Assembly (NCBI GenBank): GCA_963805795.1 | Contig: CAWDVG010000001.1 | Coordinates: forward strand, 1,612,001-1,676,000 | Length of the DNA: 64,000 bases | Direction: 5' to 3' | Source of the DNA: CAWARU01 sp963805795 | GTDB lineage: Bacteria; Pseudomonadota; Gammaproteobacteria; UBA6186; Azoamicaceae | Shown here: positions 36,044 to 45,478 of the stretch, piece by piece | Numbering within the stretch: position 1 is the stretch's first letter | Layout: every line of letters begins with the position of its first letter | Position numbers and translations under genes: made by a program | The notes under the pieces: generated by a model | The model's database searches: none | What the model saw: the letters and a program-made list of their open reading frames with translations, nothing else | Told to the model about the DNA's origin: nothing

Positions 36044-37468
36044 TTAATACATAAATTTTTTCGAATGGATAATATCACGTATGCTAGCTGCAGTTAGACT
36101 CCCTTCCGATCCTGGTAAGATATCATTTTCATCATATAAATTTGTCAGAGCTAAAACAATCGAGTAATATTTTCTAGCAGCTTGCCTGCGTTCTTGAGTG
36201 ACGGCAATATTCCCTAGAGTAAAATAGGCCAAAACAAAATTAGGATCCAAATAAATTATTTTATTTAATTCAGAAATTGCCTCATCTAATAAGTTTAACT
36301 CTCCCAACACCAAAGCTTTCAAGTAATGTAAAATAACATGACATTTATCTTGTTTGATGCCTTCTTCAATAACCAATAAGGCTTCCTGCAACTTTCCTGC
36401 ATTGGCCAATTTTCTGGCAACGGATTCTATTTTCTCAGATTTTGTATTGATAGAATACGTATTCAGCGAATATTTTTTGGTTTCAGTAGGCATTATATTC
36501 AGTATTTCCTTTTTTGGCATCGTTTCGTTTGCACTATCTTTACCAATAGTATGAGTATTATCCAAGCCTATATATTTAGCTTCAGGCGCATGGATGTCGC
36601 TCTCTTCGCCCTTATTTTTATGGTAGAAAATGCTATTATTTATTTTACGTCCACAATACAGTGATTTTGAAACCAATGAGTGCTCGCTACTACTAACAAC
36701 GAGATAACCATCATTTATCAACGATTTACTTAACTTTTGCAAAATATTCTGTGCTATTTCGGCATCAAAATACATTAATAAATTTCGGCAAAAAATAATA
36801 TCCATTGCATTAGTATTATTCACCAAACTTGGGTAGTCATCTTGAACCAAATTATGATAGTTTACTTTTACCAACTTCTTATAGAAAGGTTTGATTTCAT
36901 AAGCATTTTTACTAACCCGGGTAAAATATTTTTCCTTTACATCTTGCGCTACATTACGGAACGACCATTCGCCATAAACGCCTTTTTTAACCTTATCTAG
37001 GGCATTCAAGTTAATATCCGTTGCTAAAATTAGAATATTCCAATCCTTAATATTGGGAATTAAATCTGCAACCAAAATGGCAATCGAATAGGCTTCTTCT
37101 CCGCTAGAACAACCTGCACTCCAAATTCGAAGCCATTGTCCATTGTGTTGACGTGGAATAATAAATTCTGTCTGAAGTAACTTTTTTAACACATGGAAAT
37201 ATTCTGGTTCTCTAAAAAAATAAGTCTCACCAATGGTGAAGTGACTGGTTATAATTTCAATTTGTAACTTGCTTAATGGAAGAGTGGTCAGTTTTTGAAT
37301 GCAACTAAAGGGATCCGTTTCATGCAATATAGGCATAATTTTAATTAATTCTCGTTCAAGATCCAAATATTTTTCTTTCGGAAAGGAAAGTCCAAATTGA
37401 TTTTTTAAAAAAAGACTAAAACTTGAAATAAGCTTCGGATCAATATTAATTTTTTTTTGCATAATCAC
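36044..37468 (-). CDS. cheR: CheR-type chemoreceptor methyltransferase with C-terminal TPRs
   Basis: A 474-residue protein. The N-terminal helical CheR domain is followed by TIGETYFFRE (78-87) and the SAM-binding motif RIWSAGCSSGEEAYS (114-128), then ILATDINLNALDKVKKGVY and IIFCRNLLMYFD. After a linker, residues about 345-440 contain TPR-like helices (LANAGKLQEALLVIEEGI, LDEAISELNKIIYLDPNFVL). It methylates glutamates in MCP receptors. The TPR extension is typical of WspC-type CheR proteins in systems that control functions other than flagella. It overlaps the cheB end by 23 bp and is last in the operon. Confidence 0.92.
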   Translation of the reverse strand: MIMQKKINIDPKLISSFSLFLKNQFGLSFPKEKYLDLERELIKIMPILHETDPFSCIQKLTTLPLSKLQIEIITSHFTIGETYFFREPEYFHVLKKLLQTEFIIPRQHNGQWLRIWSAGCSSGEEAYSIAILVADLIPNIKDWNILILATDINLNALDKVKKGVYGEWSFRNVAQDVKEKYFTRVSKNAYEIKPFYKKLVKVNYHNLVQDDYPSLVNNTNAMDIIFCRNLLMYFDAEIAQNILQKLSKSLINDGYLVVSSSEHSLVSKSLYCGRKINNSIFYHKNKGEESDIHAPEAKYIGLDNTHTIGKDSANETMPKKEILNIMPTETKKYSLNTYSINTKSEKIESVARKLANAGKLQEALLVIEEGIKQDKCHVILHYLKALVLGELNLLDEAISELNKIIYLDPNFVLAYFTLGNIAVTQERRQAARKYYSIVLALTNLYDENDILPGSEGSLTAASIRDIIHSKKFMY

Positions 37469-38471
37469 AACTGTTAATATAGTTTACAATAGCTTCTGGA
37501 TTTAATATTTGTTGGGCAGCACCTAATATGACCGCTTCGCGAGGCATGCCATAAACAATACAACTTTCTTCATCCTGAGCGATTGTATAAGCACCCTTGT
37601 CTCGCATTAACTTTAACCCATCTGCTCCATCTTTACCCATGCCGGTTAATAATACTCCTAAAGAATTTTTGGGAGCCATTTTGGCTATCGAATTGAATAA
37701 AAATGAAACTGAAGGAATATGCCCATTCATCTTCACCTTACTTAATGAAATTTGATGTATCGATCTTAAGCCCATTTGAAAACCAGTCGGTGCAAAATAT
37801 ATCCAATTGGGTTCTAATAGCTCATTATCTTCTGCGATCTTAATCTGGCAAGCAGTCGTTTGCCGCAACCACTCTATCAAACCTTCCAAAAAGTCTTCAC
37901 CTATATGTTGAACAACTAAAATTGGAGGGAAGGGATGCAATAATTTTAAAAACATCTCTTGCAGAACACTTGGACCACCCGTAGAAACACCTATTGCGAT
38001 TAACTTAATATTTGCATTTGAAGTATTTTGAACAATCGCCTTTTCTTTCTTTATATTATTTTTGTTATGTCTATAGCGTCGCACTACTTTAATCTCAGAC
38101 ATCAATTTTACGGTAAGAATAATTTCCTTTTTTTGCTCTTCAACAAATTGAATTTTATCTAAAATAACTAAAGCACCTGCATCTAATGCTTCAAATGCTA
38201 GAGCAGTTTCTTTTTGAATCAAACTAGAACTGATAATAATAATAGGTACCGGATGTAATTCCATAATTTTTTTAGTTGCTTGTATACCATCCATTTTTGG
38301 CATATTGATATCCATGGTTACGATGTCTGGATTTAGTTTTTGTACTTTTCTGATCGCTTCCTCACCATCAAAAGCGGTTCCAACAACTTTGATATCGGGA
38401 TCCGATTGCAAGACTTGGAGCAATAGCTCCTGTTGTACAATTGAATCATCCACCACTAATACTTTTATCAA
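37446..38471 (-). CDS. cheB: CheB chemoreceptor methylesterase (REC plus esterase)
   Basis: A 341-residue protein: receiver domain 1-120 with phospho-acceptor D54 in VTMDINMPKMDG, then the methylesterase with catalytic S163 (GVSTGG), H189 (VVQHI) and D281 (GMGKDGAD). It removes receptor methyl groups when phosphorylated by CheA, counteracting CheR. Both halves are complete and all catalytic residues are present. It lies between cheA (67 bp) and cheR (overlap). Confidence 0.95.
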   Translation of the reverse strand: MIKVLVVDDSIVQQELLLQVLQSDPDIKVVGTAFDGEEAIRKVQKLNPDIVTMDINMPKMDGIQATKKIMELHPVPIIIISSSLIQKETALAFEALDAGALVILDKIQFVEEQKKEIILTVKLMSEIKVVRRYRHNKNNIKKEKAIVQNTSNANIKLIAIGVSTGGPSVLQEMFLKLLHPFPPILVVQHIGEDFLEGLIEWLRQTTACQIKIAEDNELLEPNWIYFAPTGFQMGLRSIHQISLSKVKMNGHIPSVSFLFNSIAKMAPKNSLGVLLTGMGKDGADGLKLMRDKGAYTIAQDEESCIVYGMPREAVILGAAQQILNPEAIVNYINSCDYAKKN

Positions 38472-38538
38472 AGTCGTTCCTTATAAGAAGGTCATACATT
38501 CAACTATGTTAGTCAATTTGCCATGCTATTTATATTAA

Positions 38539-40926
38539 TTATATTAATTTGTTGATAACATCTACTAAATATCCTGAATCAAAGCTACTCTTTAAAATAT
38601 AGGCATTGGCTCCAAGGTCTATTCCCATTTCTCTGTCTTTTTGAGTTTCCAAAGTAGTCACTAAAACAATGGGTATCGCATTTAATTTTTTATCATTGCG
38701 AATCTTCTGCGTTAGTTCAAAACCATTCATATTAGGCATTTCTATATCCGAAACTATTAATTCAAATTCATATTCCCTTATTTTACCCCAAGCATCGAGC
38801 CCATCGACTGCTGTTGTAACTTGAAACCCCTCTAATTCTAAAATGTTCTTTATTAACATTCTGGTGGTAATGGAATCCTCTACTAATAATATTCGTTTTT
38901 TCTTCCCTTCATTCTTTTCTAAAGACTCTTTATTTTTAGAAACATTTTCTGAATAATGATGATACTGCAATAGATCTAATGTATTGAGTATTGGGATGGG
39001 TATGCCTGTACCTAAAATAGCGGCTGCAGAAATATACTTAATTTTTACAATGGGATAAGAAAAGGGTTTGACCAATATTTCGCTTTCATTTAAAACCTCA
39101 TCAATTATAAAAGCCATGGAGTGTTCAACAGCAACTAAAATAAGCACCAGCAGCTTTGTGCGTTCAAGACCTTGTTCTATCTTTCTTTTAATTCCTAAAA
39201 CATCCGCCAGATGCAATAACGACAACACTTGCTTTTCATATATAATTGTTTCTGTGTTTTCTATACTTTTAATACTTTCAACAGGAACGCTAATAATTCT
39301 TTCAAGATTAACCGTTGGAACAATAAAGACTTGATCCGAAACGCGTATCAATAAGCCTTTAAATGTGGCTAAAGTAAGAGGCAAAATTATTTTGGTTGTC
39401 ATGCCTTTATTTGGCGTGCTTTCAATTATTATTTTTCCTCCAACTTTTTCAATTTTTTCTCGAATAATAGACATTCCTAAGCCACGTCCAGACAAATCTG
39501 TTACGGTTTCATTGGTACTTATCCCCGATTGAAAAATAAGCATTGATGCTTCATTATCAGATAAGTTTGATACGTCCTTTTTTGAAACATGACCCAATCT
39601 TACCGCAGCATTTTTTACTTTTTCAATATCAACTCCTCTACCGTCATCCTGGATGAATAGCTGAATTTCATTACCCGTCATATGTTGAATATCTATACTG
39701 AGACTCCCTGCCTCTGGTTTGTTTAACAGTTTTCTTTCAGCTTCAGATTCGATCCCATGATCAATAGCATTTCGAATGATATGTATTAATACATCCTTCA
39801 TTTCCTCAAGAATACGCTTATCAATTTCAAGCTCAGTTCCTGATAATTGAAAAACTACTTTTTTTCCTAAAGAATTGGCTAAATTCCTTACCGTAACCGG
39901 CAAGATATTCAAGGCAGTGGAAAATGGTAGAAGCATCATTTTTTTTGAGTCTTCTAGTAAATTATCAATCCCAATGGTGAAATTTCTCATATTTTGTTCA
40001 AAATGGTTTGTTAAAATTTCAGATCGATACACAAGATTTTTTAAAGTACTTTCTGAATTCGCCACATAATTCCATAATTTATTTAACAATGCATTCTGCG
40101 AGCCCAGTGATACATCAACCCCTGGAATCGTATTATTAAAATAAAATTTCTCTGATAGCATCTTGTCATTGATTTTTTTAACTACTAGAATATCATTTTT
40201 TAATTCATTAAGATCCGCATCGATTTTTGATAAATTTAATTTTGCAGCTAACATTTCTTCAGCCTGAACTAACAACCTGTCTAATTTGTGTGAACTGATC
40301 TTAATCGTTTTTTCTTGTTGTGCAAAGGGCTCAGGGGACTCATGGGATTGAAGAGGGTTGTCTTGCTCTATATGCTGAATAAGTTCAGGATTTTCAGAAT
40401 GCTTCTTTTTTTTAGCCTCTAAACGAGATTTATTCCCCTTTGTCCTATTTTTTGTTTTTTTATTTTGTATTATATCAGCATCCATAGCAGCATCACTAGA
40501 AGTCTTGAAGCTAGATTTCATCGCAACCGAACTTTCTAATACCTGCAAAAGGTTTTCAGTTTGCTTTTGAAATTCTAGTGTATTCTGTAGGGGACTTTGA
40601 ATTAAAGGGTCAATTCTAGCAATTAAGTTATGCAACAAATCAAATTGTGTATCCGTTAATTTAATTTTTTGACTCTTCCAAAGAGCAAATATACTTTCTA
40701 ATTTTTGACAAAGATTTTCTACTGGAAAAATTTTAACTGCTCTGGCTGCACTTTTTAAACTATGTAACTCTCTGTAAACAGACTCAACCAATTGCGCCAG
40801 CTGTTCCTCAGACTGTTTTTTTTCTAATTCCAACAATGAAAGAGAAATTTTTTGGATACGATCTTCTGCCTCCGCTTTAAAAGTCGACACCAATTTTTTA
40901 AAAAATGCTTCATCATCCTTTGTCAT
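38539..40926 (-). CDS. cheA: Hybrid chemotaxis histidine kinase CheA with C-terminal receiver
   Basis: A 795-residue WspE-like kinase. It has an HPt domain with H55 in ELHSLKSAARA, a Lys-rich linker (about 145-200), a dimerisation/HATPase core with the N-box HIIRNAIDHGIE near 385 and DDGRGVD near 428, a CheW-like regulatory domain (about 520-650) and a REC domain (about 670-795) with acceptor Asp in LIVSDIEMPNMNG. Only one HPt is present. The fused receiver may act as phosphate sink or relay in place of CheY. Start overlaps the upstream MCP gene by 14 bp, so it is translationally coupled. Confidence 0.94.
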   Translation of the reverse strand: MTKDDEAFFKKLVSTFKAEAEDRIQKISLSLLELEKKQSEEQLAQLVESVYRELHSLKSAARAVKIFPVENLCQKLESIFALWKSQKIKLTDTQFDLLHNLIARIDPLIQSPLQNTLEFQKQTENLLQVLESSVAMKSSFKTSSDAAMDADIIQNKKTKNRTKGNKSRLEAKKKKHSENPELIQHIEQDNPLQSHESPEPFAQQEKTIKISSHKLDRLLVQAEEMLAAKLNLSKIDADLNELKNDILVVKKINDKMLSEKFYFNNTIPGVDVSLGSQNALLNKLWNYVANSESTLKNLVYRSEILTNHFEQNMRNFTIGIDNLLEDSKKMMLLPFSTALNILPVTVRNLANSLGKKVVFQLSGTELEIDKRILEEMKDVLIHIIRNAIDHGIESEAERKLLNKPEAGSLSIDIQHMTGNEIQLFIQDDGRGVDIEKVKNAAVRLGHVSKKDVSNLSDNEASMLIFQSGISTNETVTDLSGRGLGMSIIREKIEKVGGKIIIESTPNKGMTTKIILPLTLATFKGLLIRVSDQVFIVPTVNLERIISVPVESIKSIENTETIIYEKQVLSLLHLADVLGIKRKIEQGLERTKLLVLILVAVEHSMAFIIDEVLNESEILVKPFSYPIVKIKYISAAAILGTGIPIPILNTLDLLQYHHYSENVSKNKESLEKNEGKKKRILLVEDSITTRMLIKNILELEGFQVTTAVDGLDAWGKIREYEFELIVSDIEMPNMNGFELTQKIRNDKKLNAIPIVLVTTLETQKDREMGIDLGANAYILKSSFDSGYLVDVINKLI

Positions 40927-42694
40927 GTTGAATATTCTTATCTTTAAGTTTATAGTGACTTATCATGTGTTTTAATTTTTTACTTAATTCTTTAATATTA
41001 GTAATGGAATCACTTAACATTTTAGCACTTTCCATATTTTGGTTACTGGCATCTTTTATATGTTCCATAGCCTGGCTAGCTTGCTCCATACCAATTAACT
41101 GTTGATGACAGACTTCAGAAATTTGTGAAGCCGATTGTGAAGTTTCAGTAATTGTTTGAGCTAAAGATAAGATAGATTCGTTGACAGATTTTGTTTTTAA
41201 GACACCTTTTTCTACTGCCTTGGCCCCTAATTCTGTTGCCATTACTGCCTCTGCGGTTGCCTTTTGCATATCATTTAATAGCGTCTTAACTTGCATGGTG
41301 GCTTGCTTAGACTGTGTTGCTAAGTTTTTAACTTCTTGCGCAACAACAGAAAACCCCTTTCCTTGTTCACCTGCTTTTGAGGCTTCAATTGAAGCGTTCA
41401 CCGAGAGTAAATTAGTTTGATGAGCCAGATCTTCGACGGTGGATACAATAGAACTCACTGCTTGGCTTTGCTCATTTAGGCGCATCATGGTTTCGGCAAT
41501 TAAATTCATTTGTTTGTGGATATCACTAATAACATGCGAAATCTCAGCCGTTGATTTTTTCCCTTCTTCAGACATTTCTGAAGTTTTTCTGGCAGTTTCT
41601 GAAACATTTTTGGCTTTTTTATTCGCGACCTGTGAAGTTTGTTTGACCTCTTCTATAGTTGTAGTGGTTTCGCCAATGGACGTGGCTGTTTCTGCAGCAC
41701 TGCTAGAAAGCTGAGTCATTGCACTGGCAATTTCATTAGATGAGGTTTCAAGAAAATTGACCGCATCGGAAATTTCTTTGGTCAATAAATTTAATTTTTC
41801 TATCATCGATCGTAAGGCCATTCCTAAACTATCTTCCGTGGATTGTAAGTGAATTTTGGCGGTTAAATCCCCCTGTGCTATCGCATCTGAAATATGTGCA
41901 ATCGATTGCAACCAAAGTGACATATGTAGAAATCCGTCCTGTAATATACCTATTTCATCTTTTCTATCATCAAAATTGGATTTCCTGTTTTTTAAATTTC
42001 CCCTGCCAATTTTCTTTGTGGTTTCAGTCATAGCTTCTAATGGCTTAGAAATAGTTTTTTTCAAAAAAATAATCATAGAAAATGAAAATATCAGTGAAAA
42101 TATCCCTGCTATAGAGAAGTAAGCAACTGATCTCTGTATTTCTTGGTTGGCAAGTTCAACTGTGCGGCTTGAATTATTTTTTGCTTCAAGGGCCATTTTG
42201 TCTGCTATATCACTGGTTTTGGTATATTGATCTGCTTGTAATGCAAGAATGCTTTTCTTTAATTCATCCCTATTTCCAGCAACAGCCAAGGGAAATATTT
42301 GTTCATCTAAGATTTTTTTAATATCATTATGAAGGTTTATATAACTTTCAACATCCAAATTAACAACCTTGTCTTCTGCCATATTATTCGCAAGTTCAGC
42401 TAAAGCCGCATCCTGCCCAGTAAATGTATGTTTTATTTTTTGCTGTGTAGCAGCAATATGTTCTTGACCATTCAAAATTAATAATAATAAGTCCATTTGT
42501 ACAGAGTTATCATCATCATCCATTTTGACGATTGTGCCTGCATAATATTCTTTTTTATCAAGATTTTTGATCGAGCGCGATAACATAAATAAAGTTGAGA
42601 TGGATTGAGCCAGCATAAAAAAAATAATTAATACATACATGCCAAATATAACAAGAAATTTTCTAGATAATGAGATATTATTAAACCACTTCAT
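40913..42694 (-). CDS. Methyl-accepting chemotaxis protein (593 aa), second of a tandem pair
   Basis: N-terminal membrane helix (about 10-35), a four-helix-bundle periplasmic sensor (about 40-195), a second helix near 195-215, HAMP (about 215-270) and a long cytoplasmic signalling coiled coil with the conserved hairpin tip region (HQTNLLSVNASIEASKAGEQ then GKGFSVVAQEVKNLA). It should form receptor-CheA-CheW arrays and be adjusted by CheR and CheB. No CheR-tethering pentapeptide is seen at the C-terminus. It is clearly paralogous to the neighbour at 42720, so a tandem duplication with divergence of the sensor is likely. Confidence 0.94.
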   Translation of the reverse strand: MKWFNNISLSRKFLVIFGMYVLIIFFMLAQSISTLFMLSRSIKNLDKKEYYAGTIVKMDDDDNSVQMDLLLLILNGQEHIAATQQKIKHTFTGQDAALAELANNMAEDKVVNLDVESYINLHNDIKKILDEQIFPLAVAGNRDELKKSILALQADQYTKTSDIADKMALEAKNNSSRTVELANQEIQRSVAYFSIAGIFSLIFSFSMIIFLKKTISKPLEAMTETTKKIGRGNLKNRKSNFDDRKDEIGILQDGFLHMSLWLQSIAHISDAIAQGDLTAKIHLQSTEDSLGMALRSMIEKLNLLTKEISDAVNFLETSSNEIASAMTQLSSSAAETATSIGETTTTIEEVKQTSQVANKKAKNVSETARKTSEMSEEGKKSTAEISHVISDIHKQMNLIAETMMRLNEQSQAVSSIVSTVEDLAHQTNLLSVNASIEASKAGEQGKGFSVVAQEVKNLATQSKQATMQVKTLLNDMQKATAEAVMATELGAKAVEKGVLKTKSVNESILSLAQTITETSQSASQISEVCHQQLIGMEQASQAMEHIKDASNQNMESAKMLSDSITNIKELSKKLKHMISHYKLKDKNIQHDKG

Positions 42695-42719
42695 ACCATC
42701 TTTAACCCTATATTAAATC

Positions 42720-44366
42720 TTACATTTTAAATTGACTAATAATCTGTTTAAGTCTGGAACTCAGTTCCTGCATACCCAGAGTAGAATCTTTCAATAACTT
42801 CGCACTTTCAACATTTTGACTTCCTGCTTGTTTAATACTTTCCATGGCAAGTGTCGCCTGTTCCATACCAATCAGTTGCTGATGATTGACAGCAGCAATT
42901 TGAGAGGCTGCCTGAGAATTCTCCGATATGGTTTTAATCAAAACGATAATGGCGTCTCTTGCTTCCTGCTTTTTTTTGACCCCCATATCGACGGCCTTAC
43001 TGCCAAGTTCAGTAGCCATCACTGCAGCAGAAGTAGCTTTCTGTATATCATTCAAAATGGTTCTAATCTGATTAGTCGCCTGTTTAGACTGAGTCGCTAA
43101 ACTTTTTACTTCTTGTGCAACGACAGAAAAACCTTTGCCATGCTCTTGGGCTTTAGAAGCCTCAATAGAAGCATTAACAGCCAGCAAATTAGTCTGTTGA
43201 GACAAATCTTCCACAGTAGAAATAATGGTCCCTACTGTTTGTGTTTGTTCAGACAGTTTCATCATAGTTTCAGCTATTAAATGCATTTGTCTATTAATTT
43301 CTGAAATCACATCATTCATTTCATTAGTGGATTTCTCTCCAATGTTAGACTTCTCTGTGGTCTTTTCTGAGGCTTCAGAAACAGATTTTGCTTTTTTACT
43401 CGCAACTTGTGATGTCTGTTTGACTTCTTCAATAGTCGCGGTTGTTTCATTAATAGACGCAGCCGTTTCGGTCGCAGAGGTAGCCAATTGATTTGAAGCA
43501 GTTACAATTTCATTTGAAGATGTATTTAAAAGACTTACCGCATTATTTAACTCAAATGTCAATTCTTTTAAGTTTTTAACCATGGCTTCAAAAGTATTTC
43601 CTAAGATCCCTACCTCATCTTTCCGGTGAGAAAATGTAATATCTGGTATTATTAAATTCTTATTAGCAATTCTTTCAGCAATGATGGCAAGCTGCTTTAA
43701 GGGGACGGCCATTAATCTATTAAATACATAAATCAATATTATACTTAGGAGTAAACCCAATAGACCTGCTATAAAAAAATAACCCTGCGCTTTGTCGATT
43801 TCTTGTTTTGCAGCTAAAATTCCTGCATTTGCCTTAATATTTGATTCATCTGTCATTTTATCTGCCAGATCACTCATCTGGTCGGAGACAATTTTGTGTT
43901 CTGATAAAATAATATGTTTTGCTACATCCATATGATTATCATGCAATGCTGGAAAAATGCGGTCATCTCTAAGAGATTTAGCTTTCTGAAATAAAATAAC
44001 AAATTGATTTAGTGAATCTAATAGGGATTCATCTCCAATTAATGCTTTAGACAATTCTGCCTTTAATTTTTCTTGATCGCCATTGAGTTGGGCGATCATT
44101 TTTATTAATTCATCTTGTTCTAACTTGTCGTTAATAATCATTAGTCTCAACAATCTTATTTCAATATTATTATTATTGTCATCCATCTTCATGATATCTT
44201 TAACCGTTATAAATTGCTTCTGATAGAGATCCTCTGTTGTTGCAACAATATTATGTAAACTTCTTAAAGAACTGGCAATAACAAAAATCAAAAGCAAAAC
44301 CAAGGCCCCAAAGCCTATAATTAATTTTGAGCTCGTTTTTAAATTAGCAAACCATTGCATAAACAA
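42720..44366 (-). CDS. Methyl-accepting chemotaxis protein (548 aa), first of a tandem pair
   Basis: Same architecture as its downstream paralogue: membrane helix (about 12-33), four-helix-bundle sensor with a MDDNNNNIEIRLLRLM segment, a second membrane helix near 195, HAMP, and the MCP signalling domain with QQTNLLAVNASIEASKAQEH then GKGFSVVAQEVKSLA. The ligand is unknown; four-helix-bundle sensors bind small molecules or sense membrane state. It sits 24 bp downstream of cheW in the operon. Confidence 0.94.
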   Translation of the reverse strand: MFMQWFANLKTSSKLIIGFGALVLLLIFVIASSLRSLHNIVATTEDLYQKQFITVKDIMKMDDNNNNIEIRLLRLMIINDKLEQDELIKMIAQLNGDQEKLKAELSKALIGDESLLDSLNQFVILFQKAKSLRDDRIFPALHDNHMDVAKHIILSEHKIVSDQMSDLADKMTDESNIKANAGILAAKQEIDKAQGYFFIAGLLGLLLSIILIYVFNRLMAVPLKQLAIIAERIANKNLIIPDITFSHRKDEVGILGNTFEAMVKNLKELTFELNNAVSLLNTSSNEIVTASNQLATSATETAASINETTATIEEVKQTSQVASKKAKSVSEASEKTTEKSNIGEKSTNEMNDVISEINRQMHLIAETMMKLSEQTQTVGTIISTVEDLSQQTNLLAVNASIEASKAQEHGKGFSVVAQEVKSLATQSKQATNQIRTILNDIQKATSAAVMATELGSKAVDMGVKKKQEARDAIIVLIKTISENSQAASQIAAVNHQQLIGMEQATLAMESIKQAGSQNVESAKLLKDSTLGMQELSSRLKQIISQFKM

Positions 44367-44390
44367 TACTCTTAATTTAAATGAGTGAAA

Positions 44391-44903
44391 CTATTCTTTA
44401 TAGTCGACTCTCATTTTTTCATCCAAACATAATTTAACGGGATCTAATATAGCAATTTGTGAAAGACTGATCACTTTTAGATACGCCTGCCTATCTCCTG
44501 TTAAGGTTGGCATATTTATTTGTAACTCAGGTTCTGAAATTTTCTTCACACCTAAAATTTTATCCGCTAAAATCCCCATAGTGCAGTGCTGATACTGAAA
44601 AATAATAGCCTGATTCATCTCTGAAAATGCGCTTTGCTTTAACATAAATAGCTGTCGAACATCAATTATTGGCAGAATTTTTCCATGAATATTGATGATT
44701 CCTTTCATAAAATTTGGCAATCCTGGCACCGAAGTCAAATGCTCTATGCAAATCACTTTTTGAATAAATGCTGTTTCAATTCCATAGCGTTCATCTTCCA
44801 CCTGAAATTCGACAATTTCTAATATATTTTGATTAAGCTTTTCTTCATTGATTTCTTGCGCCATTAATCTTGCACGTTCTTTTAAGATTAACTCTTTATC
44901 CAT
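44391..44903 (-). CDS. cheW: CheW-like coupling protein (170 aa)
   Basis: A complete CheW fold from about residue 28 onwards: LEIVEFQVEDERYGIETAFI, TSVPGLPNFMKGIINIHGKI and LPIIDVRQLF, plus a roughly 30-residue N-terminal helix. CheW bridges CheA and the receptor tips. There are two such genes in the operon, as in Wsp clusters (WspB and WspD), possibly one per array position. 24 bp from the MCP gene. Confidence 0.92.
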   Translation of the reverse strand: MDKELILKERARLMAQEINEEKLNQNILEIVEFQVEDERYGIETAFIQKVICIEHLTSVPGLPNFMKGIINIHGKILPIIDVRQLFMLKQSAFSEMNQAIIFQYQHCTMGILADKILGVKKISEPELQINMPTLTGDRQAYLKVISLSQIAILDPVKLCLDEKMRVDYKE

Positions 44904-45040
44904 TGGAAAAACCTCAAGATTTTGAAGATTATTCTGCTTAATACGTAATACAATGCTAAACTGCCTTTAATTAGTTTAGTTCTTTTTATATGAGTTTGTT
45001 CCGTACTATTACCTAAGCTATCCCTTCCCCTAACTTATAA

Positions 45041-45478
45041 TTATATTTTCAACTGACCTACTATGTTATCCATATTTAATATATAAATGGGTCCCTCAGA
45101 ATCCTTTAGCAGTCCCCCCAAAAAATCTGTTTGCGTACTTAAACTTTCATCTACTGGAACCACTCTGTTTTTTTCGGTTTCAATATAATTAACAGAATTT
45201 ACGACCATCGCAATGGTTTTGAATTCTTTATCCACTATAACAACAATAATATCATCTAATTCTATATTTCTTTTCGCCTTTATCCCTAATATCTGTCTTA
45301 AATCTATGACTGGTAATATCTGTCCATGAAGATTGATAATCCCTAAAATATTCTTCTCCGCATTAGGGATCTCAGTAATTTCGATTGCCCTAAAAATCCT
45401 TTGTACATAAAAACTTTCACAAGCATATCTTTTTTCATCCAAAGAGAAAACCAAAAAAGATACAATGACTGGATTCAT
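45041..45478 (-). CDS. cheW: CheW-like coupling protein (145 aa)
   Basis: A single CheW domain without extension: SFLVFSLDEKRYACESFYVQ, EIPNAEKNILGIINLHGQIL and PVIDLRQILG. Its start overlaps the stop of the upstream diguanylate-cyclase gene by 4 bp (ATGA type), so expression is coupled to it. Divergence from the other CheW suggests separate roles. Confidence 0.92.
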   Translation of the reverse strand: MNPVIVSFLVFSLDEKRYACESFYVQRIFRAIEITEIPNAEKNILGIINLHGQILPVIDLRQILGIKAKRNIELDDIIVVIVDKEFKTIAMVVNSVNYIETEKNRVVPVDESLSTQTDFLGGLLKDSEGPIYILNMDNIVGQLKI